Of a stretch of 16,353 bases of DNA, positions 4,958-13,405 are shown one piece after another. How positions within the stretch are numbered: the stretch's first letter is position 1; each line of letters begins with the position of its first letter. The stretch is taken from contig JALPXT010000019.1 of assembly GCA_023271485.1 (NCBI GenBank), positions 1-16,353 on the forward strand, in the 5' to 3' direction. Below the pieces are notes generated by a model that made no database searches, was not told the origin of the DNA, and saw only the letters and a list, made by a program, of their open reading frames with translations. The position numbers and the translations under genes were made by a program. This stretch comes from Dehalococcoidia bacterium. Its GTDB lineage: Bacteria; Chloroflexota; Dehalococcoidia; SZUA-161; SpSt-899.

Positions 4958-6715
4958 CTACACCTTCTTTATCCATTTATCCAAATACGGCACCGTTTTC
5001 AATGATTCCAAAAATTGGTTGACCGTAAAAAACCCAGGCCAGTTGGCATTTCCCCTGGTTAAACAGCATGAAAGCTCGGCCAGTGGGGGTAGGGTTAAAT
5101 TTGCTTCTGCCAGCAGCTCTGGCTGTGCAAACGCTTCTTTTACAGTTCCATAAAAAGATATTTGTCCCTCGACAATCACCGCCACATGCTGGGCGTACTC
5201 GGCGACTAAACCCATATCATGCGTAACCATGATCACGGTGCAACCTTCACGATGCAAGTCTTTGAGCATCTGCATTAAGCTGGCGGCATTACGCTGGTCC
5301 TGTCCAAAGGTGGGCTCGTCCAGGATTAATACTTCTTGACCAACTGCCAGCATTGTGGCAACACTTAAGCGGCGTTTTTCACCGTGGCTGAGTGTAAAGG
5401 GATTTGCCTTTGCCAGCCGTTTTAAGCCAAACTTCGTTAGCAAACGATCGGTGCGGGTTTTAATTTCTTTTTCTGCTAATCCCATCACCTGCAATCCATA
5501 TCTTACTTCATGCTCTACTGAGTCAGTAATGATTTGGTGCTCCGGGTTTTGAAACACAAACCCTACCTGCTTAATCAATTCTTGATGTGATATCCTGTTG
5601 ATGTCTTTGTTATTCAAAAGCACTATGCCTTGCTGTGGCCGCAAGATACCTACTAGGATTTGCGCCAGGGTTGTTTTGCCGGCCCCATTGGGTCCAACAA
5701 GTGCTACAAAATCCCCTGAGGAGATATTTAAACTGACATCTCGAAGAACAATCTTCTTATCATATTTGAAGGAGAGATTTTGCACTTCTATAACGTTTGG
5801 TTTTCTGGCGCAGGCGGCACCGCAGGAATGGAGTGAATTCTTATTCATGTGCGGTAGTACTTCTGTTAAAGTTTGTTCCGCTTGTGCTATGGTGAGTGGG
5901 AATGATGTTATTTCAATTCCGGACGACTTTATTTGATGTGCCAGGCATACCGTTTGCGGCATCCAGACGCCGTGCTGCAGCAAATCGGCTGCTCGATCGT
6001 TGAAAACCACCTCCGGTGAACCGTCAACCAGGACAGTTCCATCCGTAGCCAACACCAGCACCCGGTCAATTAAATCCATCAATTCATCTAATTTGTGTTC
6101 AATAATGATGATCGTGAACTTGCCGGTTTGCTTGAGCCGGGCAATGGTTTCAAAAACTTGACGTGTGCCGATGGGATCTAAATTAGCCGTAGGTTCGTCA
6201 AAAATTAATATTTTGGGTTGCATTGCTAACAAGCAAGCTATCGCTATACGCTGCTTCTCTCCACCGGAAAGTTCATCCAGTTGACGGTAGCGACAATGCA
6301 GCATACCTGCTTGATTTAAAGCTTCAGTAACAAGATTATCCATTTCCTCCCGGGGAGTGCATAAGTTTTCCAGCCCGAAAATGATTTCATCCTCCACCGT
6401 CATAGTTACGAATTGAGCCTCCGGATCCTGAAAGAGTATACCCACTTCCTGCGTTAGCGCAGATATGTGAGTTTCGTTTGTGGCCATTCCAGAAACGTAC
6501 ACGCAACCACCCATCCGCCCGCTGATTTTCTGCGGAATAAGCCCATTAAGACTTAAAGCCAACGTGCTCTTCCCCGAACCGGACGGCCCCAGCAAAAGCA
6601 CAGTCTCTCCGGCTGAAATTTCCACACTAACCCCGGCAAGAGCCGCTCCTTTGCGCCCGGTATATTTGAAATGCAAATCCTCAATTGTAATTATGTTTTT
6701 GGCCGCCTTCTTCAT
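4958..6715 (-). CDS. Fused double-domain ECF transporter ATPase (EcfA-EcfA')
   Basis: Both ECF ATPases are joined in one 585-residue chain, as in the YkoD-type proteins. Domain 1: Walker A GPSGSGKST (43-51), FQDPEAQF Q-helix (Q96), signature LSGGEKQR (149-156), Walker B ILIFDEPTANLDP (169-181) and His207 in IIEHKLDEL. Domain 2: Walker A GPNGAGKTT (341-349), FQNPEHQII (Q389), signature LSHGEKRR (442-449, with His in place of the first Gly), LILDEPTFGQD (463-473) and His499 in MVTHDM. The FQxPExQ segments are typical of EcfA proteins. The linker (about 250-305) contains CGAAC (C298, C302). It is the first gene of a two-gene operon with ecfT, 4 nt apart. The ribosome-binding site (AAGAGAGAAG) is weak. 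No S-component gene is adjacent, so the S component must be encoded elsewhere, as in group II ECF systems. Confidence 0.92.
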   Translation of the reverse strand: MKKAAKNIITIEDLHFKYTGRKGAALAGVSVEISAGETVLLLGPSGSGKSTLALSLNGLIPQKISGRMGGCVYVSGMATNETHISALTQEVGILFQDPEAQFVTMTVEDEIIFGLENLCTPREEMDNLVTEALNQAGMLHCRYRQLDELSGGEKQRIAIACLLAMQPKILIFDEPTANLDPIGTRQVFETIARLKQTGKFTIIIIEHKLDELMDLIDRVLVLATDGTVLVDGSPEVVFNDRAADLLQHGVWMPQTVCLAHQIKSSGIEITSFPLTIAQAEQTLTEVLPHMNKNSLHSCGAACARKPNVIEVQNLSFKYDKKIVLRDVSLNISSGDFVALVGPNGAGKTTLAQILVGILRPQQGIVLLNNKDINRISHQELIKQVGFVFQNPEHQIITDSVEHEVRYGLQVMGLAEKEIKTRTDRLLTKFGLKRLAKANPFTLSHGEKRRLSVATMLAVGQEVLILDEPTFGQDQRNAASLMQMLKDLHREGCTVIMVTHDMGLVAEYAQHVAVIVEGQISFYGTVKEAFAQPELLAEANLTLPPLAELSCCLTRGNANWPGFFTVNQFLESLKTVPYLDKWIKKV

Positions 6716-6808
6716 ATTCTTCTTCTCTCTTTAGGCTTGCTTTACTCGTGAAAACAAGTTTTATTATCATTTAAACAGAAAAAATAATAACACCTACCAC
6801 TGAGATCT

Positions 6809-6817
6809 ATTATAGCA
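6809..6817 (-). promoter_or_regulatory. Probable extended -10 promoter of the ECF operon
   Basis: On the minus strand TGCTATAAT (6817-6809) is a TGn-extended consensus -10 element about 95 bp upstream of the fused EcfA start. No good -35 is visible at 17 nt. The leader (about 6800-6716) is AT-rich and shows no recognisable riboswitch, in contrast with many vitamin ECF operons. Confidence 0.5.
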
Positions 6818-6999
6818 TGTATAGTGCTTTTTCTCTTCCTAAAGATATCGGGATAAGTCTCTATCGAGCATCTGCAAGCATTTAGCCACTGAGACACTGA
6901 GGACAGAGAAGTTCGTTATCTCATTCCTGCCAAGGCAGGAATCTCCCCGCCTATGGTCAAGCCAGAGGGTAGATCTTGATAAAATATAGTTTTTGCAGT
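6816..6999. other. Intergenic debris between the ECF operon and the transposase remnant
   Basis: No gene was found. Beyond the ECF promoter the stretch holds a short tandem repeat and a palindrome (6887-6942, listed separately). A codon-by-codon look upstream of the transposase tail finds a stop at 6970-6972 in its frame, so any longer transposase reading frame is already lost here. Confidence 0.5.
6887..6942. repeat. Short tandem repeat and REP-like palindrome
   Basis: CACTGAGA CACTGAGG (6887-6902) is an 8-bp near-perfect tandem; a further CCACTGAGA occurs at 6797-6805. Nearby, ATTCCTGCC (6923-6931) and GGCAGGAAT (6934-6942) form a perfect 9-bp palindrome with a 2-nt centre, of the general ATTCC...GGAAT form found in REP or dRS3-like dispersed repeats. 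It could be a landing site or a relic of a small element. Copies elsewhere in the genome cannot be seen from this window. Confidence 0.55.
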
Positions 7000-7140
7000 A
7001 TGTTTGAGATGAATGGTAAGCTGATTGAATTCATTAATCGTTACAACTTTGAAAAGAGATTGAAGTCGCTAAGCTATAAAACACCGGCTCAATCTCTTAA
7101 AGAACAAAAGGACATTACACCACAACGTATCGTTATCTAA
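7000..7140 (+). pseudogene. C-terminal remnant of an IS481/IS3-type DDE transposase
   Basis: Only 46 residues remain, beginning MFEMNGKLIEFINRYNFEKR and ending with LKSLSYKTPAQSLKEQKDITPQRIVI and TAA. The pattern of NxKLxE(F/Y)xxxYNxxRxxKSLxYKTPxQ is the conserved tail of integrase-core transposases (IS481 and related). The catalytic DDE core is absent and a stop lies in frame at 6970-6972, so this is the end of a decayed element, not a gene. It stops 8 nt before the ATG of the following membrane protein gene. That gene may therefore depend on, or have been brought in with, the lost element. Confidence 0.65.
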
Positions 7141-7148
7141 CAAGAGTG

Positions 7149-8117
7149 ATGAAAAATATCGTTTATCGTTTGCTATTTGTCGGACTGTCTACAGTCATCA
7201 CAGTATTTTTCTCAGAGAAAGTCTATTGGTATGTGCAAGGGTATGTTCTTTGGGAACTCGTGCTCTATTACGCTTTTCCTGTTTTTGCTTGTTTGTGGAC
7301 GATTGAGTATTTTCGCGTACGTCGATTAGCGGCACTGGTTTTAGTGGCGGCTTTGTATGCCTTTCTTATTGAAGGGGTGCTGACACCAGTGATGTATGAA
7401 GCTGGATTATTTAACCCGTTATTGCCTGCCTACTTCATTGGCTGGCATGGGCTTTTGAGTTTCATTTTTGGCTGGTATATTATACGTAAGTGGTTGTTAC
7501 ACGGCTATTGGAGACGTATCCTTGTTGTTGGATTCATCTTCGGATTGTTTTGGGGAGTATGGTCATTGATATATTGGTTGCCCGAAACATTTGAAGAATG
7601 GGCAAAGCCTGGTAGATGGCCAGCCATTGATTTCGCAGTATATGTGTTCACTTTCACTTTAACGCTGATGTTGGGTCACTGGCTATTGGGTCGGGGAGTG
7701 TGGCCGCGAGAATTCAGGCCCAGCAAGATCGAAAAATGGTTCGTAAGTGTTATCCTCGTTGCTATCTTCGCGTTAACGGTCTTTCCGGTTTTACCGATGG
7801 CAATCTTTAAACTGCTCGCTCTCATGGGAGTAGTTTTCCTGGCTTTGCGCGCTAACCGTCTCAGGGAACAGAATGAGACGATTTTCGTCGAATTGACAGG
7901 GCCGGTGAAAGGGGTTCACGTATTGACTTTGTTATCAATGCCGGTGGCGGCGACCTTAGTTTACGTTTCAGCAGTAATCTACCAACCATCTGAAGATGTG
8001 ATCCGTTCCTTGCTATTGGAAGGTATTCCTTTCTTTCAAACAATTGTAGGTGCGGGTTTGTTTTTGTGGGCCGTATTTGCTGTCTTATGGCCGCGAAAGA
8101 GTTTGGCCAAAAAGTGA
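7149..8117 (+). CDS. Uncharacterised polytopic membrane protein
   Basis: I do not recognise the family. The 322-residue product is very hydrophobic, with about nine or ten likely membrane segments. Counting from this ATG they lie near residues 6-21, 32-51, 59-79, 93-111, 123-144, 162-181, 199-232 (probably two), 255-277 and 291-313. A short charged loop follows residue 232 (ALRANRLREQNET), and the C-terminus is basic (WPRKSLAKK). Aromatic residues are abundant, especially Trp and Tyr (for example YFIGWHGLLSF and GVWSLIYWLPETFEEW); the Glu/Trp loop near 145-160 could face the outside. It has no Cys-rich, ATPase or enzymatic motif. It is too long and has too many segments for a typical ECF S component (about 180-200 residues, six segments). 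The start is ATG 7149 or the adjacent GTG 7146; AAGAG is a weak ribosome-binding site. It stands alone, downstream of a transposase remnant and convergent with the exporter operon. Confidence 0.7.
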   Translation: MKNIVYRLLFVGLSTVITVFFSEKVYWYVQGYVLWELVLYYAFPVFACLWTIEYFRVRRLAALVLVAALYAFLIEGVLTPVMYEAGLFNPLLPAYFIGWHGLLSFIFGWYIIRKWLLHGYWRRILVVGFIFGLFWGVWSLIYWLPETFEEWAKPGRWPAIDFAVYVFTFTLTLMLGHWLLGRGVWPREFRPSKIEKWFVSVILVAIFALTVFPVLPMAIFKLLALMGVVFLALRANRLREQNETIFVELTGPVKGVHVLTLLSMPVAATLVYVSAVIYQPSEDVIRSLLLEGIPFFQTIVGAGLFLWAVFAVLWPRKSLAKK

Positions 8118-8243
8118 ATGATCCAATCGAGAATATGTTGCGCCTAACCCCGCGTAGCGCGGACTCATGCAAGAAACAAGGTCTGACCCCAAGTTACGTA
8201 AAACAGCGAGAAGCCTTGTTTTCGGATGGTGGATTTGGGCTGA
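8118..8243. other. Convergent intergenic region with two inverted repeats
   Basis: CCGCG-TAG-CGCGG (8150-8162) is a compact hairpin. AAACAAGG (8174-8181) and CCTTGTTT (8214-8221) form a wider inverted repeat enclosing GGTCTGACCCC, a phrase I associate, from general familiarity, with dispersed bacterial repeats. The second repeat is followed by TTC on the plus strand, so it could act as a weak terminator for the membrane protein gene. Neither hairpin has a proper T-tract for the minus-strand exporter operon. Confidence 0.4.
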
Positions 8244-9935
8244 CTACCCCACTTGCTCCCCAAACATCTCCTTATATCGGAAACAAGAAGCGAGTAGTTC
8301 CTGGTGCGTCCCCACACCGCGAGTCCGGCCATTTTCCAGAAACACGACCCGGGGAAAGTTTCGCACGGAAGATAACCGGTGCGAGATCGCGACGACGGAC
8401 TTATCCCCCATGCCGTGCAGCACGTTTTCTAAAATCTCCTCCTCGCGGATCGAGTCTATATTGGCTGTTACCTCGTCCAGCAGCAGCACGGGCCGCTCCA
8501 TCAGCAGCGCCCGCACCAGGCAGACACGCGCCTTTTCCCCGCCGGAGATGGCAGCCCCGCCCGGGCCGAAACGGGTATTCATCCCCTCGGGCAGACCAGC
8601 GACGAACTCCTCCAGGCCCACCACCTGGAGCGCGTTCTGGATCTCGCCCTCGCTTCGCTCTTGCCCCAGGGTGAGATTAAATGTGAGGTCGGCATCGAAC
8701 ATGTACGCCGCCTGACTGACCGATGCGATCTGCTCGCGCAGCGAAGGAGCGTTATCCTGGCTCACCTGTGAGTCGTCAACCCGTACCTGCCCCCGTTTTG
8801 GGAACTGCATCCCACGCAGCAGTGCAAAGATGGTGCTCTTGCCCATCCCCGACGGCCCCACAATGGCGATCTTTTCGCCCGGCTGAATGGTGAGAGAGAA
8901 ATCCTGCAGGATCGGCTGCTCGTCGCGGTAGGAAAAGGCAACCCGTTCCATGACCATCTCCCCGCGTGTAAAGGGGAAGGGCTGCTCCCCTTCTGTCTCA
9001 CGGTCCAGGAACTTCAGGATGTTGTTGAGCTGCCCGCCGTAGTTGAGCGAGTAGCCCAGGGAGAATCCAGCCGACATGAGCGATTCGTTGGCCAGGGTCA
9101 CCAGTAGGTACAGCACCACCAGTTCGGCCGCGCCGACCTCGCCCCGGATGGCCAGTTGCCCCCCGAGGACCAGGAAGATGGGCAGCACCAGCCTTGTGGC
9201 CCCTACTGCAAATACATTTACCCCCCATTCCAGGAAGTAGGTCTTCAGCCATCTTGAATTGGCCCGTTGCGCCAGCTTGCGTATCCGTTCCACGTGGAAA
9301 GAGATAGCATTGAACAGCTTCACCGTCAGGATGCCGTTCAGCGTATCGGTGATGAACGATTCAAGCTGGCTGTTTGCTTCGGAGAACCGTGAATGGGCGA
9401 CGACGAATGTCTTGCTGAACATGCGTGGGATAAATATCAGGAACAGAACCGGGAGCGTAGGGATGATCGCCAATTCCCAGGATACCCGGGAGATGATGTA
9501 GACAAGGGCAGCGGCACGGGCGAGGTTACGGGCGGCCTCCCAGAACATCTCCAGGAATTCCCCTCCGCTTATCTGGCTGAACAGTACATTTGTCAGATCG
9601 CCGGATGAAACCTCCTCCCGCCGGCGCGGGGGAAGTCGCAAGAAGTGCTTCAATATCCCTGCCTGCATATCGCGCATCGGCAATATCAACGCATCCCGGA
9701 ACGCGTTGATTTGTGCAACCAGGACAATGGCGTACCCTGCCAGAGCCAGGCCGATGACCCAAAGGCCGTTTCTAACCGGATCGACTCCGTCGAGCAGGTA
9801 CTGAAAACGCAATACCAGCATGATGTACAGCGGTATCTCCAGCATAGCCAGCAGGAACCATCCCCCCACTCGCGGGAGGTACTTCCGGTAGTACAGTTGG
9901 AAGACGCGCCAATATATCTTCATCATCTGAGTCAT
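8244..9935 (-). CDS. ABC exporter-fold half-transporter, subunit B of cassette 1
   Basis: This is a 563-residue fused membrane/ATPase half-transporter of the type IV (MsbA-like) family, the second gene of its pair. The N-terminal membrane domain (about 1-310) shows helices near 22-45, 55-75, 133-150, 155-172, 240-262 and 270-290. The ATPase domain has Walker A GPSGMGKST (360-368), Q408 in ASVSQAAYMFD, signature ISGGEKARVCLVRALL (463-478), Walker B VLLLDEVTANID with Glu488, and switch His519. Its start overlaps the stop of the upstream subunit by 4 nt (ATGA), so translation is coupled. It aligns without gaps to the cassette 2 copy (11696-13405) over its whole length and lacks that copy's six-residue C-terminal extension. 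It is the last gene of the four-gene block. The substrate is unknown: a peptide, lipid, drug or, by analogy with IrtAB/YbtPQ, an imported metallophore. Confidence 0.9.
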   Translation of the reverse strand: MTQMMKIYWRVFQLYYRKYLPRVGGWFLLAMLEIPLYIMLVLRFQYLLDGVDPVRNGLWVIGLALAGYAIVLVAQINAFRDALILPMRDMQAGILKHFLRLPPRRREEVSSGDLTNVLFSQISGGEFLEMFWEAARNLARAAALVYIISRVSWELAIIPTLPVLFLIFIPRMFSKTFVVAHSRFSEANSQLESFITDTLNGILTVKLFNAISFHVERIRKLAQRANSRWLKTYFLEWGVNVFAVGATRLVLPIFLVLGGQLAIRGEVGAAELVVLYLLVTLANESLMSAGFSLGYSLNYGGQLNNILKFLDRETEGEQPFPFTRGEMVMERVAFSYRDEQPILQDFSLTIQPGEKIAIVGPSGMGKSTIFALLRGMQFPKRGQVRVDDSQVSQDNAPSLREQIASVSQAAYMFDADLTFNLTLGQERSEGEIQNALQVVGLEEFVAGLPEGMNTRFGPGGAAISGGEKARVCLVRALLMERPVLLLDEVTANIDSIREEEILENVLHGMGDKSVVAISHRLSSVRNFPRVVFLENGRTRGVGTHQELLASCFRYKEMFGEQVG

Positions 9936-11677
9936 GAGGCTGCCTCCGGTTCCATCTGATAGGCGAACAGTTCCTGAAAGATCGGCGCTGTCACCACTTC
10001 CTCCGTGTGACCATCGAGGGCAACTCGCCCATTCGCCAGTGCCACGATACGCGGGAACATCTTTAACGTTGAAAGTCTATGCGTCACGCCGACTACCGTG
10101 GACGACATTTGCAACAGGTATCGGTAGATGCGCTCCTCTGTCTCCGAGTCCAGGGATGCGGTCGCTTCGTCGAGGATGAGGATGTCCGGCTGGCGCAGGA
10201 TAGCGCGCGCCAGGGCGATACGAGCCTTCTCCCCGCCCGACACGGTGGCGCCGTCCGGCCCCAGTCGGGTGTCCAGCCCATCGGGGAGAGCGCGGATAAA
10301 TTCCTCCAACTGTACCAGCTGTATGATCCGATCCACTTCGGCCTCAGGAATGGAACGGCCGTAGGTCAGGTTTTCGCGCAGCGTCGTGTCGAACAGATAA
10401 GGATCCTGGGGCACAAAGCCAACCAGGGCACGTAAGTCGGCCGGATTCGCCTCGTTTGAGAGAACATCGCCAAGACGCACTTCACCGCTGTCGGCGTCGA
10501 GCAGACCGGGGAGCATCTTGAGCATCGTACTCTTCCCCTCGCCGGAGCGCCCGCAGATCATCACCTTTTCCCCCTCTCGGATAGTCAAGGAGACGCCGTC
10601 CAGCACGAGCGTGTCACGCATACGCCGGGAGACCTTCTTCCATTCAATGTGGTGACCGGCAGGCGCAAGTCCGCCCTGGCGCTCCGGCTCTCCCTCGACG
10701 ATCTCGATCAGATCGGCCCAGGCAGTCAGCCCGGTAGCGGAGGCCGTTCCCAGTCTGGTCAGTTCATTCAGCAGATCGACCAGCAACAGGGCCAGGGTGT
10801 AGAGGGTGATGAGCAGCGCCTTGTCCATACCGGCGGCCAATGCCGGAAGAGCGGCGACAAACAGGACTACGGCTGGCAGGAGCTGTCTGAGCATTCTGGT
10901 GGTGGTCTCAGCGGCGATCATGCTGCTCATGAATCTGTGTACGCTTTTTCCGAATATCCACGCCTCTTCAGCAAAGCGACTGGTAAAGAGACCTTCAAGC
11001 GCATTTTGCTTGATCTCGTTGTACCCCTGGTAGATATCGTCGGCAGTGCCGGTCAGCCGGCGCCGGTTCTTCATCACGGGCCCGAACAGCCTCTCCTGCC
11101 GCCGTCTGAACCACAACGCGACAAGGGAAAACAGACCGAGCAGTACCAGAACGCCCACGGTGAGGGGCAGGCTGATAAAAGCCATCACCAGCACCAGGTA
11201 TAACGTCTGGATTATAACAAAGATCGGCTGAATCATCGTTATGACGCCATCGGCCGCATTGTTGGCGATCCCAGATACCACGGCCAGCAGGTCGCCGGGG
11301 CTGTGCGTGGTGAAATGGTTCAGGGGGAATGACAGCACTTTCTCCATCAGGGCCGGCCGCACCCGGTCAAGGAGACGCACCCGCATGACGTAGTGCAGCA
11401 GGATACCCCGGATGCCGTCCAGGGCGGCAATTCCGGCCAAGACTGCCGCTAGAAGCAAGCCTCCCCGCAGCAATTCATCAAACGCTGCCCCAGTGAAGGC
11501 CAGGTCGGCCAGTCGGCGCAGCATGATCGCCAATCCGGTGAAGAGCGCCATCGTTCCGCCGAGGACAACCAGCAGCAGCAGGTGCCAGGGCCAATCAGGA
11601 CGGTAAAAAACAGTGTACAGCCGTCTGAGTGAGGGGCGTTTTTGTTTTTCCTTTTTCGATTCCGTTGAGTTATTCAT
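9932..11677 (-). CDS. ABC exporter-fold half-transporter, subunit A of cassette 1
   Basis: This is a 581-residue half-transporter, the first gene of cassette 1 and the presumed heterodimer partner of the next gene. A charged N-terminal stretch (1-25) precedes TM1 at about 31-54; further membrane segments lie near 70-92, 145-168, 172-190, 266-284 and 286-304. The ATPase domain has Walker A GRSGEGKST (376-384), Q424 in GFVPQDPYLFD, signature VSGGEKARIALARAIL (479-494), Walker B ILILDEATASLD with Glu504, and switch His533. It starts 18 nt after cassette 2 ends, with GGGAGGAG as ribosome-binding site, so all four genes are probably one transcript. It is co-linear without gaps with the cassette 2 copy (13402-15147). 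TM1 is identical between the two copies from WPWHLLLLVVLGGTM through ALFTGLA. Confidence 0.9.
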   Translation of the reverse strand: MNNSTESKKEKQKRPSLRRLYTVFYRPDWPWHLLLLVVLGGTMALFTGLAIMLRRLADLAFTGAAFDELLRGGLLLAAVLAGIAALDGIRGILLHYVMRVRLLDRVRPALMEKVLSFPLNHFTTHSPGDLLAVVSGIANNAADGVITMIQPIFVIIQTLYLVLVMAFISLPLTVGVLVLLGLFSLVALWFRRRQERLFGPVMKNRRRLTGTADDIYQGYNEIKQNALEGLFTSRFAEEAWIFGKSVHRFMSSMIAAETTTRMLRQLLPAVVLFVAALPALAAGMDKALLITLYTLALLLVDLLNELTRLGTASATGLTAWADLIEIVEGEPERQGGLAPAGHHIEWKKVSRRMRDTLVLDGVSLTIREGEKVMICGRSGEGKSTMLKMLPGLLDADSGEVRLGDVLSNEANPADLRALVGFVPQDPYLFDTTLRENLTYGRSIPEAEVDRIIQLVQLEEFIRALPDGLDTRLGPDGATVSGGEKARIALARAILRQPDILILDEATASLDSETEERIYRYLLQMSSTVVGVTHRLSTLKMFPRIVALANGRVALDGHTEEVVTAPIFQELFAYQMEPEAAS

Positions 11678-11695
11678 TTGACCGCCTCTCCTCCC

Positions 11696-13405
11696 TTAGG
11701 AACCTCTCGTTGCTTCCTTCAGTTGATTGCCGAACATCTCTTTGTAGCGCAGGCAGGAGGAGAGCAGATCATGGTGCGTCCCCTCACCGCGAATTTTGCC
11801 TTCTTCCAGAAACACGATCCGGGAAAAGTTTCGCACGGAAGATAACCGGTGCGAGATGACGACCACAGACTTGTATTCCATGCCGTTTAGCACATTCTCT
11901 AAAATCTTCTCCTCGCGGATCGAGTCTATATTGGCTGTTATCTCGTCCAATAACAGTACAGGACGATCCATCAGCAACGCCCGCACCAGGCAGACACGTG
12001 CCTTTTCACCTCCGGAGATGGCAAACCCGCCTGGGCCGAAACGGGTACACATACCGTCCGGCAGACCAGCGACGAACTCCTCCAGCCCCACCACCCGCAG
12101 GGTGTTCTGGATCTCGGCAGGGCTTCTCTCCTGGCCCAGGGTGAGGTTGAACGCAAGATCGGCATCGAACATATACGCCGCCTGACTGACCGAGGCGATC
12201 TGCTCGCGCAGCGAGGGAGCATTATCCTGGTTTACCTGTGAGTCGTCGACCCGCACCTGTCCGCGTTGCGGGAACTGCATCCCCCGCAGCAGCGCAAAGA
12301 TGGTGCTCTTGCCCATCCCCGACGGTCCCACGATGGCAATCTTCTCTCCTGACTGGATGGCGACTGAGAAATCCTGCAAGATCGGCTGGTTGTTACGGTA
12401 AGCAAAGTCCACTCGTTCCATCTCCATCCGGCCGCACTTAAAGGGGAAGGGTTGCTCCCCCTCTGATTCATGCTCTAAAAAGGTCAGGATATTATTGTGC
12501 TGCCCGCCGTAGTTCAATGCATAGCCCATCAGCATGCCGATGGCGACAAGTGACTGATTGGCCAGGTTCACCACGAGGAAGAGCGTCACCAGTTGGGCGG
12601 CGCTAACGGCTCCTTGAGCCACCAGGTAGCCGCCGGTGACCAGGAATAGGGGTACTGCCAGCTGTGCGATCCCCATCGTTAAGGTGTTTACGCCCGTCAT
12701 CAAGAAGTCGGTCTTGAGCAAGCGCAGATTCCGAACGCGAGCCAGTTCGCGTACGCGGTGTACGTGGAAGGCGGCCGCGTTGAACAGCTTGACCGTCAGG
12801 ATGCCGTTGAGGGTATCGGTGATGAACGACTCAAAGCGGGCGTTGGCCCTGGACGAGCGTCCATGGGCCGTGACCATGGTCTTGCCCATCGTGCGCGGTA
12901 TCAAACTCAGAATCAAGATGGGTATGGTGGAGACAAGCGCTAATAGCAACGACACGCGGGCGATGATGAAAATCAGGCCGGCAGCGAGCACAAGGAAGTA
13001 CCCCGATTTGATGAACCCGTTCAAGAACCAGCCCCCTATAATCTGGGTAAACAGAACATTGGTCAGATCTCCCGAGGGTATCTCTGCATAACGGCGGGGT
13101 GGAAGGCGCAGAAAATGCTTGAAGATTCCCACCTGCAGGTCGCATGTTGGCGATACCATCGCAGTTTGAAATAGCTTAAGGTCTGCAATCAGATAGAACA
13201 CGTATCCCATCGTTGCCAAGCCGATGACTATTAGGCCGTTCCTGACCGGTTCGATCCCGTTGAAAAGATCATCAAAGCGCAACACCATCAAGACGTACAC
13301 CGGAGCTTGCAGCACAGCGAGCAAGGACCATCCCAGCGCCTTGGGCAGGTATTTTTTGTGATGCAGTCGAAATGCTCGCCGGTAAATCCGGATCATCTGT
13401 CTCAT
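11696..13405 (-). CDS. ABC exporter-fold half-transporter, subunit B of cassette 2
   Basis: This is a 569-residue half-transporter, the duplicate of the 8244-9935 gene. Motifs fall at the same positions: Walker A GPSGMGKST (360-368), Q408, ISGGEKARVCLVRALL (463-478), LLLDEITANID with Glu488, and His519. By eye, residues 351-500 match the other copy at about 136 of 150 positions, but the first 50 residues match at only 26, so membrane and ATPase regions diverged at different rates. The C-terminus carries a six-residue extension ending KEATRGS. Start ATG 13405 overlaps the stop of the upstream partner (ATGA). With that partner it should form a complete heterodimer in the cytoplasmic membrane. 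The substrate is not evident. Confidence 0.9.
   Translation of the reverse strand: MRQMIRIYRRAFRLHHKKYLPKALGWSLLAVLQAPVYVLMVLRFDDLFNGIEPVRNGLIVIGLATMGYVFYLIADLKLFQTAMVSPTCDLQVGIFKHFLRLPPRRYAEIPSGDLTNVLFTQIIGGWFLNGFIKSGYFLVLAAGLIFIIARVSLLLALVSTIPILILSLIPRTMGKTMVTAHGRSSRANARFESFITDTLNGILTVKLFNAAAFHVHRVRELARVRNLRLLKTDFLMTGVNTLTMGIAQLAVPLFLVTGGYLVAQGAVSAAQLVTLFLVVNLANQSLVAIGMLMGYALNYGGQHNNILTFLEHESEGEQPFPFKCGRMEMERVDFAYRNNQPILQDFSVAIQSGEKIAIVGPSGMGKSTIFALLRGMQFPQRGQVRVDDSQVNQDNAPSLREQIASVSQAAYMFDADLAFNLTLGQERSPAEIQNTLRVVGLEEFVAGLPDGMCTRFGPGGFAISGGEKARVCLVRALLMDRPVLLLDEITANIDSIREEKILENVLNGMEYKSVVVISHRLSSVRNFSRIVFLEEGKIRGEGTHHDLLSSCLRYKEMFGNQLKEATRGS

Noticed and set aside
7149..8117. Membrane protein considered as the missing ECF S component
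   Set aside because: With about 322 residues and nine or ten membrane segments it is much larger than S components, lacks their N-terminal EcfT-contact Ala motif as far as I can see, and is transcribed away from the ECF operon.
8066..8715. Plus-strand open frames overlapping the end of the membrane protein and exporter genes
   Set aside because: They are antisense to the conserved ATPase domain of exporter subunit B and rich in Pro, Arg and Ser, so they are shadows of GC-rich coding sequence.
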